Of a stretch of DNA of 64,000 nt, positions 10,720-23,434 are shown piece by piece (position 1 is the first letter of the stretch; each line of letters begins with the position of its first letter). Where the stretch lies: contig QXCR01000036.1 in the NCBI GenBank assembly GCA_004380135.1, positions 169,346 through 233,345 on the forward strand, read 5' to 3'. The position numbers were made by a program, and so were the translations under genes. Under the pieces are notes generated by a model. It was not told where the DNA came from. It did not search any database and saw nothing but the letters and a program-made list of their open reading frames with translations. The stretch is from Stemphylium vesicarium (taxonomy: Eukaryota > Ascomycota > Dothideomycetes > Pleosporales > Pleosporaceae).

Positions 10720-12255
10720 TTACCATGTAGTGCCCAAGGCGCCGATTGCTGGGCCCTCATCATCGAAGAACTCTTCGTCCAACAACGTGAGCAGGACTTG
10801 TTGACCGACCCACTGCTCCTCCGCGGCAGGCCTGATTCTCTCCGGGGGCAAGACGAAGCCGAAGTTACCGGTGTCGGGCAACTCAATGGTCATAGAGAAC
10901 CTGGCGCGACCAATGGTATATACGTGGTCGATGGAGGCACCAGTCGTCGGGTACAAGGTCGCTCCACTGGGTCCAAACGTGTAGGTAGTGGCATTTTTCG
11001 AGTTGTCGCGAATAGCTTGGCTCATCAACGAAGCAGTCTGGGTCCACATGCCAAGCTCTGGAGCGTAAAGGGTCTGCTTGTCTCCGAAAGGGTAAAGAAT
11101 GAGCTGGGAGTAGCTGTGCCAATCGATGTAAAGGAGAATGCCTTGCTCATCTCGGATTTTGCGAATGAGCAAGTCCATACCCTCGTTCTCCGGCGTGTCG
11201 CGGGGCTGTTCTCCCCTGTAGGTCTGCGAGCAAGGGTCTGTCGAAGCTCCGTTTGGATTGGAATCCCAGTTCGTTCGCCAGTTGCGGTTTACCTAGATGA
11301 GATCAGGACACTGCCAAATAGAGTCGGTGCTTAGGATTCACTTACGTCACGACCGTAGCAGGTCTGGTTCTCAGCTGTGGGTGGCGGCGGCATACGGTTC
11401 TTACGCCAAAGACGGTTGTCGGTCTGCGAGAAAACGAAGCCTGCCATTCATTAGCCGATTGATTGGGGCAGCTTACTGGGTCAAAACCTACCATCCGGGT
11501 TGACAAAGGGGAACATGTAGAAGTCGTATTTGTCCAGGAACGCCTGAGTTTCGTTGTTTCCAGCCTTGTATCCATCGACGAGCTGTTTCGCCACGTACTC
11601 AATAACCTAGCGTGTGTTAGCCATGTAAACCCTTTAGTGTGAGGACTACTGACCGGTGCAGTGATCCATTCACGAGCATGTACCGTGCCGTGATAGATGA
11701 CGGCAGGCTTTCCGGGGCCACCCGCTCCCCACATATGTACACCAAACATGTCGCGTCCCTCGTAAGATGTTCCAGTGCTTGTCCAATTCGAGTTCTCGGG
11801 GAAAGATTCCTGCAAATCGCGCCACCATGTGATATGCTTCAATGATGTTAGCAATCGTTCCTAGGATCGAGTGAAACTCAACGTACGTCTTCATATGGAT
11901 GGTAGCTGTCAAACCAGACATCTCCCGAGTCATTCGCCTGTCTCTTCCATGCCTTTTTGACGTGAGACTCTCGAGCGATGGAGTCAGCCAAATTCTGGTG
12001 CAAGATCCGCGACTTCAGCTTCAGAGCATTGAAGGCGTCCAGCTGATCCGGTGCAATGAGTATGTCCCAAGAACCCCGGGCTTCGTTCAAAGTCTCATGA
12101 GGGACTGCTGCTAGGGCACGCTTCGCCGATGCTAGCTTCGAACCGATTGCCTCAACACGATGAACCTGGTAGCCATCGTAGGTAACTGGTTGTGGACTAC
12201 GAATAGTCGCGCCAGCAGCGAGCGAGAGCCAAGCAAGATTGAAAACGAACTTCAT
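10720..12255 (-). CDS. Secreted zinc metallocarboxypeptidase (M14) with propeptide
   Basis: Five exons (12255-11887, 11836-11654, 11606-11492, 11440-11346, 11292-10720) join in frame to 444 residues. It removes C-terminal amino acids from peptides outside the cell. A signal peptide (about 1-16) precedes a propeptide (around 35-110) and then the M14 catalytic domain. The zinc ligands are His176 and Glu179 (VHAREW) and His313 (IDWHSYSQ), and the catalytic Glu391 lies in MTIELPDTG. VNRNW near 255-259 is the expected substrate-carboxylate site, with its Arg at 257. Length fits carboxypeptidase A-type zymogens, so activation by propeptide removal is expected. A TATA box lies about 71 nt upstream. 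Specificity cannot be told reliably. Confidence 0.95.
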
Positions 12256-13792
12256 GATGCCTTTCCACTACGGAAGTGATCAATCAATGAGCGTGAGGAG
12301 TAGATAGCATATCGATGACGGTCACTTTATACCTCTTTCTAGCCTTGCTACTTGGCATACGGCGGTTTGCCGGTACCTTGATGAAGAGGTAGCATGCCGT
12401 CCCAAGCGAAGGCCATCGGTATTGGCAGCATAACATGCGCACCGTGACATGGTATAAGCCGCCCAGAGACCCGGGTAATCGTGGATAAGAGACGGACTGG
12501 GGATTCTACCAAGTCGTTGTAGCCTTGACCTGCCGGTTCTGCACTAGGTCGTCCATGGCATTTCTCGGCGAGGGGTAGCAACGTCATCGCAATGGGATTG
12601 TCTCGCGACATTGAAGGTGATCGCATGCAGATGGGCTCTTTTCGGTTATCTCTGTGGCCCAGCGGTGATACTTTGATAAGTTTCAAGCCAATTTACGCAG
12701 TGCTGAAGTAAGCTCAATCGCGGTATTGCAGCCTCCGATTGGGCAATAGCGTACATACACAGCGTCGTGCTTACGCCAAAGCTTCACAAGCATGCCTTAA
12801 CATAGGCTTACGTGGGATGGTACGTAGGCGATATACACGGATGCATTGTTGAGACTGGTGTTGTTGGAGATGCGGGGAAGTCGCGAAAATGCGTGAGATA
12901 GGACCTCGGGAGCTATGGCAGCAAGGCTAGCCTACACTCGGCCTAGTTTGTTCTTCCGGCCCCCGCCGTAGCAAAGTCCCAACCACAAGCGCTCCTCTCT
13001 GTGAACTTTCAATATCGTCACATCAATCCTTCGATCAAAACAGCAAACCAGGCAGCTGAATTACGTTACCATGGATCTATGGCTTCCTTGGCTCTGCACA
13101 CCATTCCGACTAATCGCGCTTTCAAGGATTGCAGTCACTTTGCGCGGTGATGGGAGAGCAGACTAGACCGCCCCAGGCAACGCGGTTTTCGTCACTCCAA
13201 CCAGACCGGACAAAGTCGAGACCGCTCGATCGAGTGCAATACAGTATGAGATTCAGCTCCAAGCGATGGCAGCGCACATACCGCACGTGATTACTGGTAC
13301 AAAGCTCGCTTACTATGCACAAGCATCGTCGCCGGTTAGTCGAAGGCTAGTGAAAGTTATTAGTTGAGCGCTTCATTCCTCGAGTAAAGTAAATCACCAT
13401 ATGAATTACTGATAAATAGTCTCATTTTCCAAGGAAAGCCATCTCTTCTCGAACATAGACAGCACAAAGAGGCGAGCATTGTCTGAGTTGCGCGTCTTTG
13501 TTCCCTTGTTCTTCACAGTTTGCTGTCTCTCCCCTATATATCAATTATATGGTCACACGTACAATGCCCTTCGTAATTGAGACAGAATGTAACAATGTCT
13601 CGCAAATGTGCGCTCAAGTCATTTCACTAGCAAGTTCAAAGTGCAGGAACAATGCGCTGTACCACAACAGGGCACTTCGAGCTTCCAAGAGATTTCACTC
13701 TCCCATTCCTTGATCAGTTTCCATAATCGCTCCGTTCTCCTTGCTCAACTCTCCCTAAAGTCAATTCACTAGCGAATCAACTACCATCACCA
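12256..13792. other. Divergent intergenic region
   Basis: It separates the carboxypeptidase (-) from the 632-aa gene (+). ORFs inside are short and without features. The last 120 nt before 13793 are pyrimidine-rich, as expected for a 5' leader. Confidence 0.5.
12326..12331 (-). promoter_or_regulatory. TATA box of the carboxypeptidase gene
   Basis: TATAAA on the minus strand, about 71 nt before the carboxypeptidase ATG. Confidence 0.5.
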
Positions 13793-15691
13793 ATGGCCTT
13801 GTCTCCGAGCCCCGTTGGCCTTGATGCCTTCTCACGCACTGATGTCCAGGATGGGCTCGACGCGGCCCAAATCACTGCCGGATCGCTCTACTCAGATACC
13901 CCTCGCTTACGTGATCAGCTCCAAGAGCTTTTTCGAGAGGGTGTCGAGGAATGCAACAGCCGTCAAGTTGATCCGATCCAGTTACTGCATCAAACAATGT
14001 TCACCGAGCGAATGATTCTAGACGCTTACAACAAGCACCGTCTAGGAAATGCAGTAACACCTTTCAACGCGCAGGTCCTTCAGCCTGAGAATGCCGTGGA
14101 ATATAACGAAGAAGAAAACATACCCGAGGCACTGGAGTATTTTCCACTAAGAGCTGAAGTGTCAAAGCGCGGCGTAGACGTTCAGGCTCCACCAATCTAC
14201 CAACTCGACGGAACAGTGGAAGACAACCAAAAGAACACCGGAAAGCCGATTTCGAGGGCTGTCAAGGTGATCGATTCACCAGATACGAAAACAGGACCTA
14301 GACCTACCCGAAAGAAAGCAGCCGACAAAGCGGCCCCAGTCGCAAAGAAGAAGCCCACCGGTTTTGGGTCCCCGAGCTATAACAAGCTTAGAGACGCACC
14401 ATCTCCCTGGCTTCCACTTCCCTCTGGCAACCTGACTATGGCAGAGACGGCCGCTTTTCTCCCCCAGGCCATCAAGTCCTTCGATGTAATTGATCGCTTT
14501 CTTTACAACGGGGCTTTCTCGACGACTCTCGCCGACATGATCAATCACTATCGAACCATGCCCAATGGCCCAATCATCAACAATACTGTCTATCGTATGA
14601 TGAGAGGGTCAATGGATAACCGCGCAAAGAAAGATGAGAGATACGCGAAGTGGACGGTCATGAAGCATGTCACGATAGAAAGGCCTATTGGTTTCGATCC
14701 AACCAGTGTTGACGTATCCAATTTCCGTGCGCCTGAAAACCACAATGCGCGGGAATTGGCGGCTGCCGCCAAATTGCCTCCTCCAACTATTTTATTTCGA
14801 GACATGGCAAATGGCGTCAGGATTATGCCCTCTGGATTCGACGCGCTAGATCTCACTCGATGCATCGAGTATTGCCTTCAAAACGAGAATGAAGACTGGT
14901 GTTATCCCCAGGATTTCGTCGACCTTGTAGACGGTCTCGGAGGCCCTGCTGCCGTTCATCGCGAACACCAAGATGATGCTGCTATCCGTAGACATACTTC
15001 AGCCAAGAAGATTTCAAATGCCAAGCGTGCCGGAGCCCGCGATCGCGATAGCTACGGTCGCCTACTGAAACAGCGTAAAGGCTTTCTGGACAATTCCGAT
15101 GAAGAAGAGTTTGTGGGAAGCGAGTCTGATGAAGACTTGGGCGTCGCCGATTTTGATGCTCTAGATGGCGAGGAAGACTACGTTGCACCAACAAAGAAGG
15201 GTTCAAATCGCAAGCGTTCTCCATCAACTGAGTCATCTGAAGCGGACCTTACGCCACCGCCTCGCAAAGCTCCCAAGCGCAAACGCACGGCTGTTCTCGA
15301 CCATTCAGACGAAGAAGATGCGCCATCATCTTTGCGGCCATCAAAGCGCACCAAGAAATCTCCTCCCAAAACACGAGCTCTGCGTCCAAAGAAGTCTGCG
15401 ATATCACGTCTGCGCGAAGTGATTTTACCACAGGATATAGAATCTGAATCTGACAGCGACGTATATGTGGGGCCAAAGAAGAAGAAAAAGATCCTCGTCG
15501 CGACCCGGGCTTCCGGGCGCAGCCAGCGGTATAAAGGGTCTTACAATATGAATGACGCCTTAGGGTTTGGAGAGGAAGAGGAAGAAATGGAAATAGACGG
15601 TCAAGACCAAGAAGAAGAAGACGATGCCAGTCCTCCTCCGAAGAGGCGAATTCTCACTCCGGCAGAGATGCGCCGTGTGGGGAGCTGGTAG
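13793..15691 (+). CDS. Unknown 632-aa protein, family member B
   Basis: A single exon starting at an ATG in a good context (ACCAATGG). No characterised domain is recognised. After an N-terminal polar region with a lysine-rich patch near 170-190 (PTRKKAADKAAPVAKKKP), residues about 243-280 (TTLADMI, then NNTVYRMM) and 330-365 (FRDMANGVRIMPSGFDALDL) form the two-part module shared with three other genes in this window. It is closest to the gene at 36063: 14 of 30 residues are identical in the second part by eye, and the PP-x-I-x-F lead-in is shared. The C-terminal 250 residues alternate acidic runs (DNSDEEEF, DHSDEED) with basic runs (APKRKRT, PKKKKK) and look disordered and nuclear. No membrane segment or signal peptide is present. 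Function unknown. Confidence 0.88.
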   Translation: MALSPSPVGLDAFSRTDVQDGLDAAQITAGSLYSDTPRLRDQLQELFREGVEECNSRQVDPIQLLHQTMFTERMILDAYNKHRLGNAVTPFNAQVLQPENAVEYNEEENIPEALEYFPLRAEVSKRGVDVQAPPIYQLDGTVEDNQKNTGKPISRAVKVIDSPDTKTGPRPTRKKAADKAAPVAKKKPTGFGSPSYNKLRDAPSPWLPLPSGNLTMAETAAFLPQAIKSFDVIDRFLYNGAFSTTLADMINHYRTMPNGPIINNTVYRMMRGSMDNRAKKDERYAKWTVMKHVTIERPIGFDPTSVDVSNFRAPENHNARELAAAAKLPPPTILFRDMANGVRIMPSGFDALDLTRCIEYCLQNENEDWCYPQDFVDLVDGLGGPAAVHREHQDDAAIRRHTSAKKISNAKRAGARDRDSYGRLLKQRKGFLDNSDEEEFVGSESDEDLGVADFDALDGEEDYVAPTKKGSNRKRSPSTESSEADLTPPPRKAPKRKRTAVLDHSDEEDAPSSLRPSKRTKKSPPKTRALRPKKSAISRLREVILPQDIESESDSDVYVGPKKKKKILVATRASGRSQRYKGSYNMNDALGFGEEEEEMEIDGQDQEEEDDASPPPKRRILTPAEMRRVGSW

Positions 15692-16241
15692 ATTATCTGA
15701 GCGGGCGATTAGATCGTGGATGAAGATTTCTCGGGGAGGAACCACGATGAGGCGTACTTGGGAGTACGCACTTGGCTCTCAAGCCCTGCTCCCATTATGA
15801 GCGTTTCCAGCGTGCTTTCACCATATGCTAAGATTTCACGATACCCATCTTGTTCTTCGAATCTTAATTGCCATTCCTCTTAGCATGTGTACCACGAACC
15901 CAGTCGTATCATTGATTGTCATAACTCAACTTCAAATTGCTTTCTTTACTTGCAGCCACCAATGAGTCATCCCCAACTCTCTCATACTGTTTTTCAAACC
16001 AGTTCTTCTGAAAAATCTCACTGTGAGCTAATTCCAGCATGTGGTAAGCATATTGCAGCGGTGTAAACGCGCTTCTTGAGCAGTTGCCTGCAGTCTCACC
16101 TTCACCACCACTCCCCCACTAGCCAGGATATATCTACCCGCCACCATCCTCCCAATCTCTAAGCTCTTCGCATCTTTCAACCTCCACCCCCGCATCACTC
16201 CCATGGGCCACACACGTCTACGGCCTCAAGCCCCCAGCAGA
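15692..16241. other. Intergenic, tandem plus-strand genes
   Basis: No gene is called. The frame ahead of 16242 stays open for some distance upstream (an in-frame ATG at 16203), so the next gene could begin earlier. Confidence 0.4.
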
Positions 16242-17018
16242 ATGGCCTACGGATCCGCGTCAACAATCCGCACGATCGAGCAGCCGCAGCACCAGTGGCC
16301 AAGCGAACCGGCATTCCTCAATGATCTCTTCAGTACTTACAATCAACTCACCGAAGCCAACATGTACTAATCTTGATATCTGTAGGAATCATGGGTCGTG
16401 GCCCCACAGCTCCAACTCCTCCCATCACACCAACACCAATACCAATACCTTCACGCCTGTACAAACCCGGTAAGCCAGAGCATCCTCCACCTTCTAAGCC
16501 AGCACACTAACTCTACTCACTTAGCTCCGACTGCCACTACCTCTTCGACTCCGCATCACCATAACCGGCATCAGCCTCAACCCCCCGCCCGCCCAACACT
16601 CATTCCCATAGATGAATATGCCCGCCTAACCCGCCGCCAAAAGCGCGACGCCCGCGAGAAAAAGCGTATTCAAAAAGCCGCCCGCGCCGCCCGAGACGAG
16701 TTGTACAAAGCCAGACAAACCGTTAGAGACGCGGAGGAGATTGCGAGAGCAGCCAAGGAGAGCGCGGCGAGGTATCGGTATGTGTCTGCACCGGGCGGTG
16801 TGAGGGAGAAGAAAGGGCGTGAGAAGGTGGGTGAGAAGGTGACTAGCAGCGAGTCGACGGCGCACAAGGCGAAGAAGATGCGTAGTTCGACTAGGAGACA
16901 GGAGAAGGGTCGGAGGAAGGGTGGTGGAGGTGGAGGCGGAGATGTTGTGGATGATGATGAGCTGTATGAAGGGGGTGTGAAGAGGGAGAGGGAGAGGGAA
17001 GGGTCTTGGGCTTTTTGA
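16242..17018 (+). CDS. Basic, coiled-coil-like hypothetical protein
   Basis: Exons 16242-16332, 16386-16469 and 16525-17018 join with matching phases to 222 residues. The intron ends carry TACTAAT and CACTAAC branch sites. The protein has a proline/threonine-rich N-terminal part, then from about residue 95 a highly charged helix-forming stretch (LTRRQKRDAREKKRIQKAAR and following) that could form a coiled coil or bind nucleic acid, then a lysine-rich tail with a seven-glycine run. No family is recognised. The ATG at 16242 has a purine at -3; an in-frame ATG at 16203 would add 13 residues. The gene is convergent with mtc6. Confidence 0.6.
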
Positions 17019-17390
17019 GGGGGGGTGTGGGAAGTTTGTTGGGGCTGGTTGGGTTGGGTTGTTGATAACGGACGAGAGCTTTGTGGTCACCTTCAAGTCT
17101 AAAGTGGGGCTTGTGAGACACTTGGAAGCCAGCCCATGATTGCACTGTGGTGTGACGAGATATTGTCATGATGGCTGTACGCGCCAAACTTAGATATGTG
17201 AACATGTACGATGAAATACCAACTTGCACTTTTCCTTTTGCGAGTAGAGCTTATGGGAACACCGCTTCCTTAAATACCACAATTTTTGTACAGAAAACGG
17301 CCAATACAAAACGCCATCAGCAGTCTATACCCGCCGCTAAAACCCAGCAGCACACAATGTAAAAGGAGAAAATTACAAACGTCCACCACC
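17019..17390. other. Convergent 3' intergenic region
   Basis: Holds the 3' UTRs of two convergent genes. No gene is seen. Confidence 0.5.
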
Positions 17391-19532
17391 TCAACTAGGC
17401 ACTCCCTCATACTCCCAACCCCCAACCAACCTCCTCTTCCTCCCTCTCTTATTTTCCCTGCGATTCGCCGCACACTTGACAAAGAACGTCATAGCCGCCA
17501 TCAAAAAGATGATGACCGCGGCCACAGTCGGCACGACCACAATCTTGGTGCGATCAGTCTCCGTCGTAGGAAGATACGGACACGTTCCGTTTTTCCCGAC
17601 GACCCAGCAATCCGGGGTGCCGATACTATTCAGATTGACATAGAGAGTCTCGATGTCTTTGCTGTCGGGGGTAGCGGACTGGAAGGCAGAGAAGAGATGG
17701 GAGTTTTCGAGAGCGGTGTGCGGCACGCTGAAGCGGAAGGGAGGCGCGCAGTAGGATTCGGCGTTGTCGTAGGTGGTGGCGGCGGAGGAGACGATCCAGT
17801 TGTAGGGTTCGGTGGGGTCGTGGCATGCTACGCGGTGCGATTCTCGACAGTCGGCTACGCGCCAGCGACTTGGGTAAGGCGATTTCATCATAACGACGCA
17901 GCGGTTGCTATTTCTGTCATCTTCTGATGTGGTATTGAGAGGCTGGCCGGGCGCAAAGCTCCATAGAGTTGAATGGACGTATTCGGCGTAGGGTAAGGGA
18001 TTCTTGTCCGCCGTGGTACCGGCTAGAGTTTGGTTTAGGAGGGGCGTTATGCCGCAGGCTGTGATGTTGCTGATTGAGGAGATGGGCGAGAGAAGGTCAG
18101 GGTTTCTGCTGGCATCTAATTGCGGTGCAGAGGACATTGCCCACGAGGAATTTGCGGAGTTGATGGTGTCGTCAGAAGGACTGAATAAACAGCCTGATGT
18201 AACGCGACCATCTGCACCAACTGATGTTGCCACTTCCTTCAGGAGTGTCCCTGGAGGAAATATATAGTCTGAGTCCGTCTTGATATCATACTTTCCCATT
18301 TGTGGAGCGACTGTACCGTAGCTAGCAACGAGACGGTAAAGATCTTGAAACTCCATATAAGCCTCAGTTGGCCATCCGCTTTCCGTAAAATGATCACCAT
18401 CGGCGTTCCTCGAGTCCTCAAAGTATCCTTCCAACGGACGGTTATTCCAGTCGACATTGTACCAGGATTTATCCAGGTTTGCGCGCTGATCAGATAGTGA
18501 AGAAGGCCTATAGATCTCATCAGAGAGGTTACCCTGTAGCACACTGCTAAGCCGCTGCTCTGATCCGGGTAATTGTTCTTGAGAAAGGTAGGGCGCTGGT
18601 GCATCTGGATCTGTGAGAGAAGACGCAGCATTAATGTTGAACGAGAAAAGGATCAGGGCGGCGCCGGTGGTAGTAGCTGTCGATTCTAGGAAGTCCTCTA
18701 ATATGCCGGTAAGTAGACCCAATGTCGTAAGGGACGTGCAATTATAGCTGCCAATTTGCAGTAGCGGGGGTCCATTTGGGTTTGGAAAGTCGATAATAGT
18801 CGGTGTCGCTGCACTAGTTGGGGATGAGAACGTTGATGAAGATGACAAAGATAATACCACAGATGAAGATGCTGCAAACGACGACTCGAACGACGCTGAA
18901 ACCGGAGCTGGTGCCGATGTCCCCTGGCGCTTCTGCGCCCCCGGAGGAAGAGCTACGGTCGATAGTGGTATATCTGCCATCACAGTATCACTTGACAATA
19001 CCACTACTGGTCCCGTCGCTACCGGTACATCTCCATCGTTTGAGCTATCTTCGTTTGATCGAGGCAGCTCAACCGGGCACAAGCTCCATACTTCACGTAG
19101 CGGGTCCCAGTAGGTGTCGATTGTGAACTTTCGAAAGCCTACGCCCAGCAAGTTGGAGAAGCATTTTTGGAAAGCATTGTGTTCGTATTGGTTGTTAGTG
19201 AAACATGCCTGTGTCAACGAAACCGCTGGCACGGTGTGGAAACTGATTGGTACGCGAAGTCCAATGTCGCGTTGCGCCTGTTACATGATCAGCCATTGTT
19301 GTCGTTGAGACCTGCTTACGCATGGTATGGGCCGGGCATGTTGAGTATAGTCCATGCGTTTGGCGGGTTGACCTCGCAATGGAAGACAACCCCAGCAATG
19401 AGCACACCCATCACCGTAACACAGTGCACAGCACAGACAACTTTGACTTACCCTGAAAGCCTCACTCCAGGGCTGTATCCAACGCGTATCAACAGCGGCT
19501 TGATCCGGGGCGTAGAGCCCGTTACCCGACAT
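17391..19532 (-). CDS. mtc6: Maintenance of telomere capping protein 6-like membrane protein
   Basis: Preferred exons are 19532-19452 and 19277-17391, giving 655 residues. The N-terminal AQRDIGLRVPISFHT and the following ACF, YWDPLREVWSLCPVELP segments are typical of fungal Mtc6 proteins, named after a yeast genetic interaction with telomere capping. A central Ser/Thr-rich region, many N-glycosylation sequons and a cysteine-rich C-terminal part (CVVMM, ADCRESHRVACHD) precede one membrane span (about 606-629) and a basic cytosolic tail (RRENKRGRKRR). Most of the protein is therefore probably lumenal or extracellular. The first intron is unusually long (174 nt). A short middle exon is possible but breaks the frame, so direct joining, which yields the family-like start AFRAQRDIG, was chosen. 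Molecular role is poorly known in the family. Confidence 0.85.
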
Positions 19533-22500
19533 TACCACCGGCAGAAACAAACATCAACGTGAGGAACGTGGCACGACCTGCTTGTAACGGAAGGTCTAAG
19601 CCGGATAAGCAGTAAGATATCTTTAGATGTTAAAGGTAACGTGGGGTGTCCGTATGCAGATGCAGGCGCTGGTGATGATGGATGAGATGATGTCGTTAGG
19701 ATCCACAGGGCTGGAACGCAGGCATGCGCGACGGACAAACAGCATCACGTGGAACGCTAGTTTTCCCACCAATCCGTATCCGGTTAAAGAACGGTTGGCC
19801 AATCGCAACAATCTGCATCACCAAGCCCCCGGTTTGCAACACCACGTCTGCAATCTGGAAAACGACCGTTTTTCAGCAAGATGTCCGATGGCTTGCATCT
19901 TCATTAAATGGTGTCGAGTGTGGGTGTGGGAAAAAGACAACTATAATATACTCATTATATAACCTGGGGCGCTCGCACATATTGATCGCTATTATTGAAG
20001 GAGCGTCGAGTACCAGCCTTACCCGAACACTTAACACAGGTAATATAGCTGGGTAAGCGCGATACCGAGCCCGCGTTGCTGGCAACTCGCTACCTGCGGT
20101 CTGTAAGCGAAAGCCATGTCTCACCGTTTGTACGACAACGGCTGACGTCCCAGGACCTGCGCACTGCAGTTGTTCAAGCAGAGGCGGGATGCCAGTAGGA
20201 GCAAACGCTGGGGAATATCTTTTGTTGGCGCGTGGGAAAATTGGAGCTGCTCGCCGCGGGCTGCCGGTCAATGAGGGTCTGCGGGCCTGCGGCGTGACGA
20301 AGGCTACAACACTGGCTGCCGCTTGGAGCGCGGAATTTTCAAACCGCAGACAATTAGTGGCAACGGCCGATGCAAGGTGGCAATTACCTCTTTTTTTGCG
20401 ATCCCGCCGGACGCGTAAGAGTCTGAAGCCATGCATGCACTTTTGCCGTTCCAGCAATGGACCCGCTGATCACGCAGGAACTAAACGGCCATCGTATAAG
20501 GCAGGTGAGGATGAATTCGCGGTAGGATCTCACCATCGTCTCGCATTTCAGGGGCAGAACAGCGAAGAGATGGCTCAGATTTTGCCAGTGTTCACCGGAA
20601 GTTGGACGTGGAGAACCCACACAGCGAGGATGCCCCGAGGCTTAGAAGTCGGGTTTCTCCGGTTCATACCGGAGTTGGGTTCGATTTCAACATAGTGCCA
20701 GTGTCGTAAGGGATAGAAGACACGCTTTACTCCGGAGATGAGCCACTGCGCAGGCGTATGCTGCAGGTGGACCGACGGCTACCTCCTATTCAATTGGCGA
20801 GCGCCCTGACAGCCGCTGAAGCCATGGGGTGTTTCATCACATCCGATAGGAGATGGATAACGGCTCCAGACGGAAGCAGGCTTCATAACGCTCTGGGGAC
20901 GGGGTCCGCAGGCCTTTGGCACACAACGTCGTCGCTGCATGGGCACAGACAATGGATGTTTCGCATGAACCACGGTTGATCGAAACAACGACTGACGCAA
21001 CCACCACCTGCGCGTTCCACCGAGCCAGCCGCAACGGTACAACGTTTCCAAAACCTGGGCCCGAAAGGCTTGGTCTGACACCCGTTTGACAGTTCTGCAT
21101 ATCCCTACATTCATAGCGCAGTTATGACGGCGAGGTGTTTCATGCATAACCTCTTGGTAAGGGCTAGACAAGCATTCCCAGGTGAGAGAGAATGGCATCA
21201 CCCTATCCAAACTGGAGGCACATGTCATGAGCTGTGTTGTTACACCGCCTTGACACGAGCCACAGAAGGGGTGCGGAGAAAGTCCGGCAAGATCTGCGCT
21301 ACGGGTGACATTGTGATGCCTGCGACGATCGCGATGAGCACAACGTTGACACGTTGGCCGGGGACAGTTGGAACGATGTGACATGGTACCGGAGCAATGG
21401 TGTCTGGTGAGCAGAACGCATCATGACCACGAGCCTTTCCTGCGACAGATGATCGTACGAGCGATGTTCGCCGTTTATAGTTCCATTGTGATGTGCAGTT
21501 ATCTTGTCGCCCGCGTACCAATACGGGTGGTTGTCCCGCAATGCCACCGTGCCGGGCGCCTTTTGCAAAATTGTGCCCTGAAGATGTAAATTTCGACAAT
21601 TGCCGATGTATCGCGACCCGACAGTGTGGAAACTGAAATACTTTGCACTTAGGGACGGCGACCTTCCCTCGACGGCGCGCGCGTTAGCAAGTGACAAAGT
21701 ATGGTACACCATGGGAGTGAACGGCGACTTGACGTAGCGGTGGCTGCCATTCGATGGCGCAAACCCGGTACCAAAAGTCGTAAGAGGACTATCGATTAGT
21801 GCATGGGTGACCACGTTGGGTTACCGAGAGCTGAGCTATCCCCTATGCACAAAATGCCTACGTCTTCTTAACACTCGCAACACGTTTGTGGACATGCAGA
21901 TTTACGCTAGTGATCAATCGCGTGAGCCGTGGCGCGCTAGGCTGTAGATCAAAGTCTAATAGCCGAACGTGGTAAGACCACCAGTAGCTGCGTGATCGAG
22001 CGCACTCCATCTCCTTTGCTACCTGGCCATGGTGGGTGTGATGTGTGTTTCTAGTCGCCGACCCTTTGCATTAGTGTAATCGATCTGATGGGCCGTTGAC
22101 ATTGACGTTTTCAACGCTGGAATCGGAGATATGGAAGCTTGACAAGGGAAACGGTGGTATAGTTTACGGGCTAGGGAAAGTCCACAAGGGGACGTTGATG
22201 GCGAGAAGGTGAGGGCCGGGCGTGCCGCAACGGGAAGGAAGCCGAGGCTTTGATTCAAGAAATACCGCTGCAACGAGGGGAATCCCAGTGCCCATGGCAG
22301 TGCGTAGGAACAGAAGGTACGTGGACAGTTCATAATTTCCACACACACACACACACACACACTGTGCTGTCGCAATGGAGGGAAGGTTTAGCGGTTTCAA
22401 CCAAAGGGTGCAGCAAGTACCACTGTACCAGAAAATCTGCAGCGATGCTGTAAAGTTAACCCTGAAGACAGCCTGTCAGGCCCGCTGATGGGCTCCTGCA

Positions 22501-23434
22501 GGTGTCAAGTTGGCGAAATCTTGCTGAGGGGTGACAACAGGAAGTGCGCTTGCTGACGGCCGCAGCGACTGCGAACAAAGTGCCCAATCACCTAATGCGC
22601 AAGAGAAGTATTTTCGTCAGCCAGAGGGATTTCGATCCAATAGGAAAGGAAGGTAGGCGACGCTGCAGTTGTTGAAACGGGTACGACTGCGTGGACGGAT
22701 CGAGACACACGGCGAGATCGGGTCGAGGCCTGTTTTCAGGTGTGGTGGGGTTGGGGCACTGTGGTGGGTGCTTCGGCCGTTCGTGAGTATCTGTCATGCG
22801 GTGGGTACCTAAGAAGTACCACGGTGTCATTGGAGCGGTGAAAACTTGCCGCAAAGAGTTGAGGAACCGAAAGGTTAGTGTTCGCCGATCAAGGGTCAGG
22901 AGGAGAACTCTATGGTGTGTCGATGAGTCGTTGTACACTTGGGCTGTGGTGTGGGAGGTCAGTCATGTGGTTTGGAAAAGCGGCTCAGTAGGATTTGAGT
23001 TTGTTTGAACGTTGATCGTATTCCTGTAGCATCGCCAATGGGCAAATGCAAGTGCTGTCGCACTGATGGGTATTATCGCTGACGATGACTCGTCGCGGGG
23101 TACTAATTACCTGCCGCTGTTGTGGGCAGGTGCTATGTAGCGTTTCGAACCTTGACGCGCACGGCAGAAAGCCGCGATATGCAAAAATAGAAGCAAGACG
23201 ATACACCTCCACTGAAAGCCCATGCTGACGCGACCGTTATACTGGGTATCCTGACAGTCGTATATGATGTTCCCTTTTTAGTCCCATGCAAAACAAAAAG
23301 GTACGAAGACGATGAAAGTTGTAACAGGCGATGTCGATCGATAAAGATCGGCCATTAATAGAAATATGTAGTGTGAAACACGGAGGATATAGACAAGAAG
23401 GGGTATGGTAGACAAATTGAAACATGATTGACAT
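19533..23434. other. Gene-poor region downstream of flbD
   Basis: About 3.9 kb with only overlapping chance-like ORFs on both strands (the longest is 201 aa at 20779-21384 minus). None shows a domain, signal peptide or coherent splice chain. It contains a CA repeat at 22340-22362. No transposon-like or strongly AT-rich (RIP-like) sequence is obvious. Confidence 0.45.
22340..22362. repeat. (CA)n microsatellite
   Basis: About 11 uninterrupted CA units in non-coding DNA. Confidence 0.95.

Noticed and set aside
20779..21814. Overlapping minus-strand ORFs of 171 and 201 aa
   Set aside because: No recognisable features and no splice chain joining them into a product.
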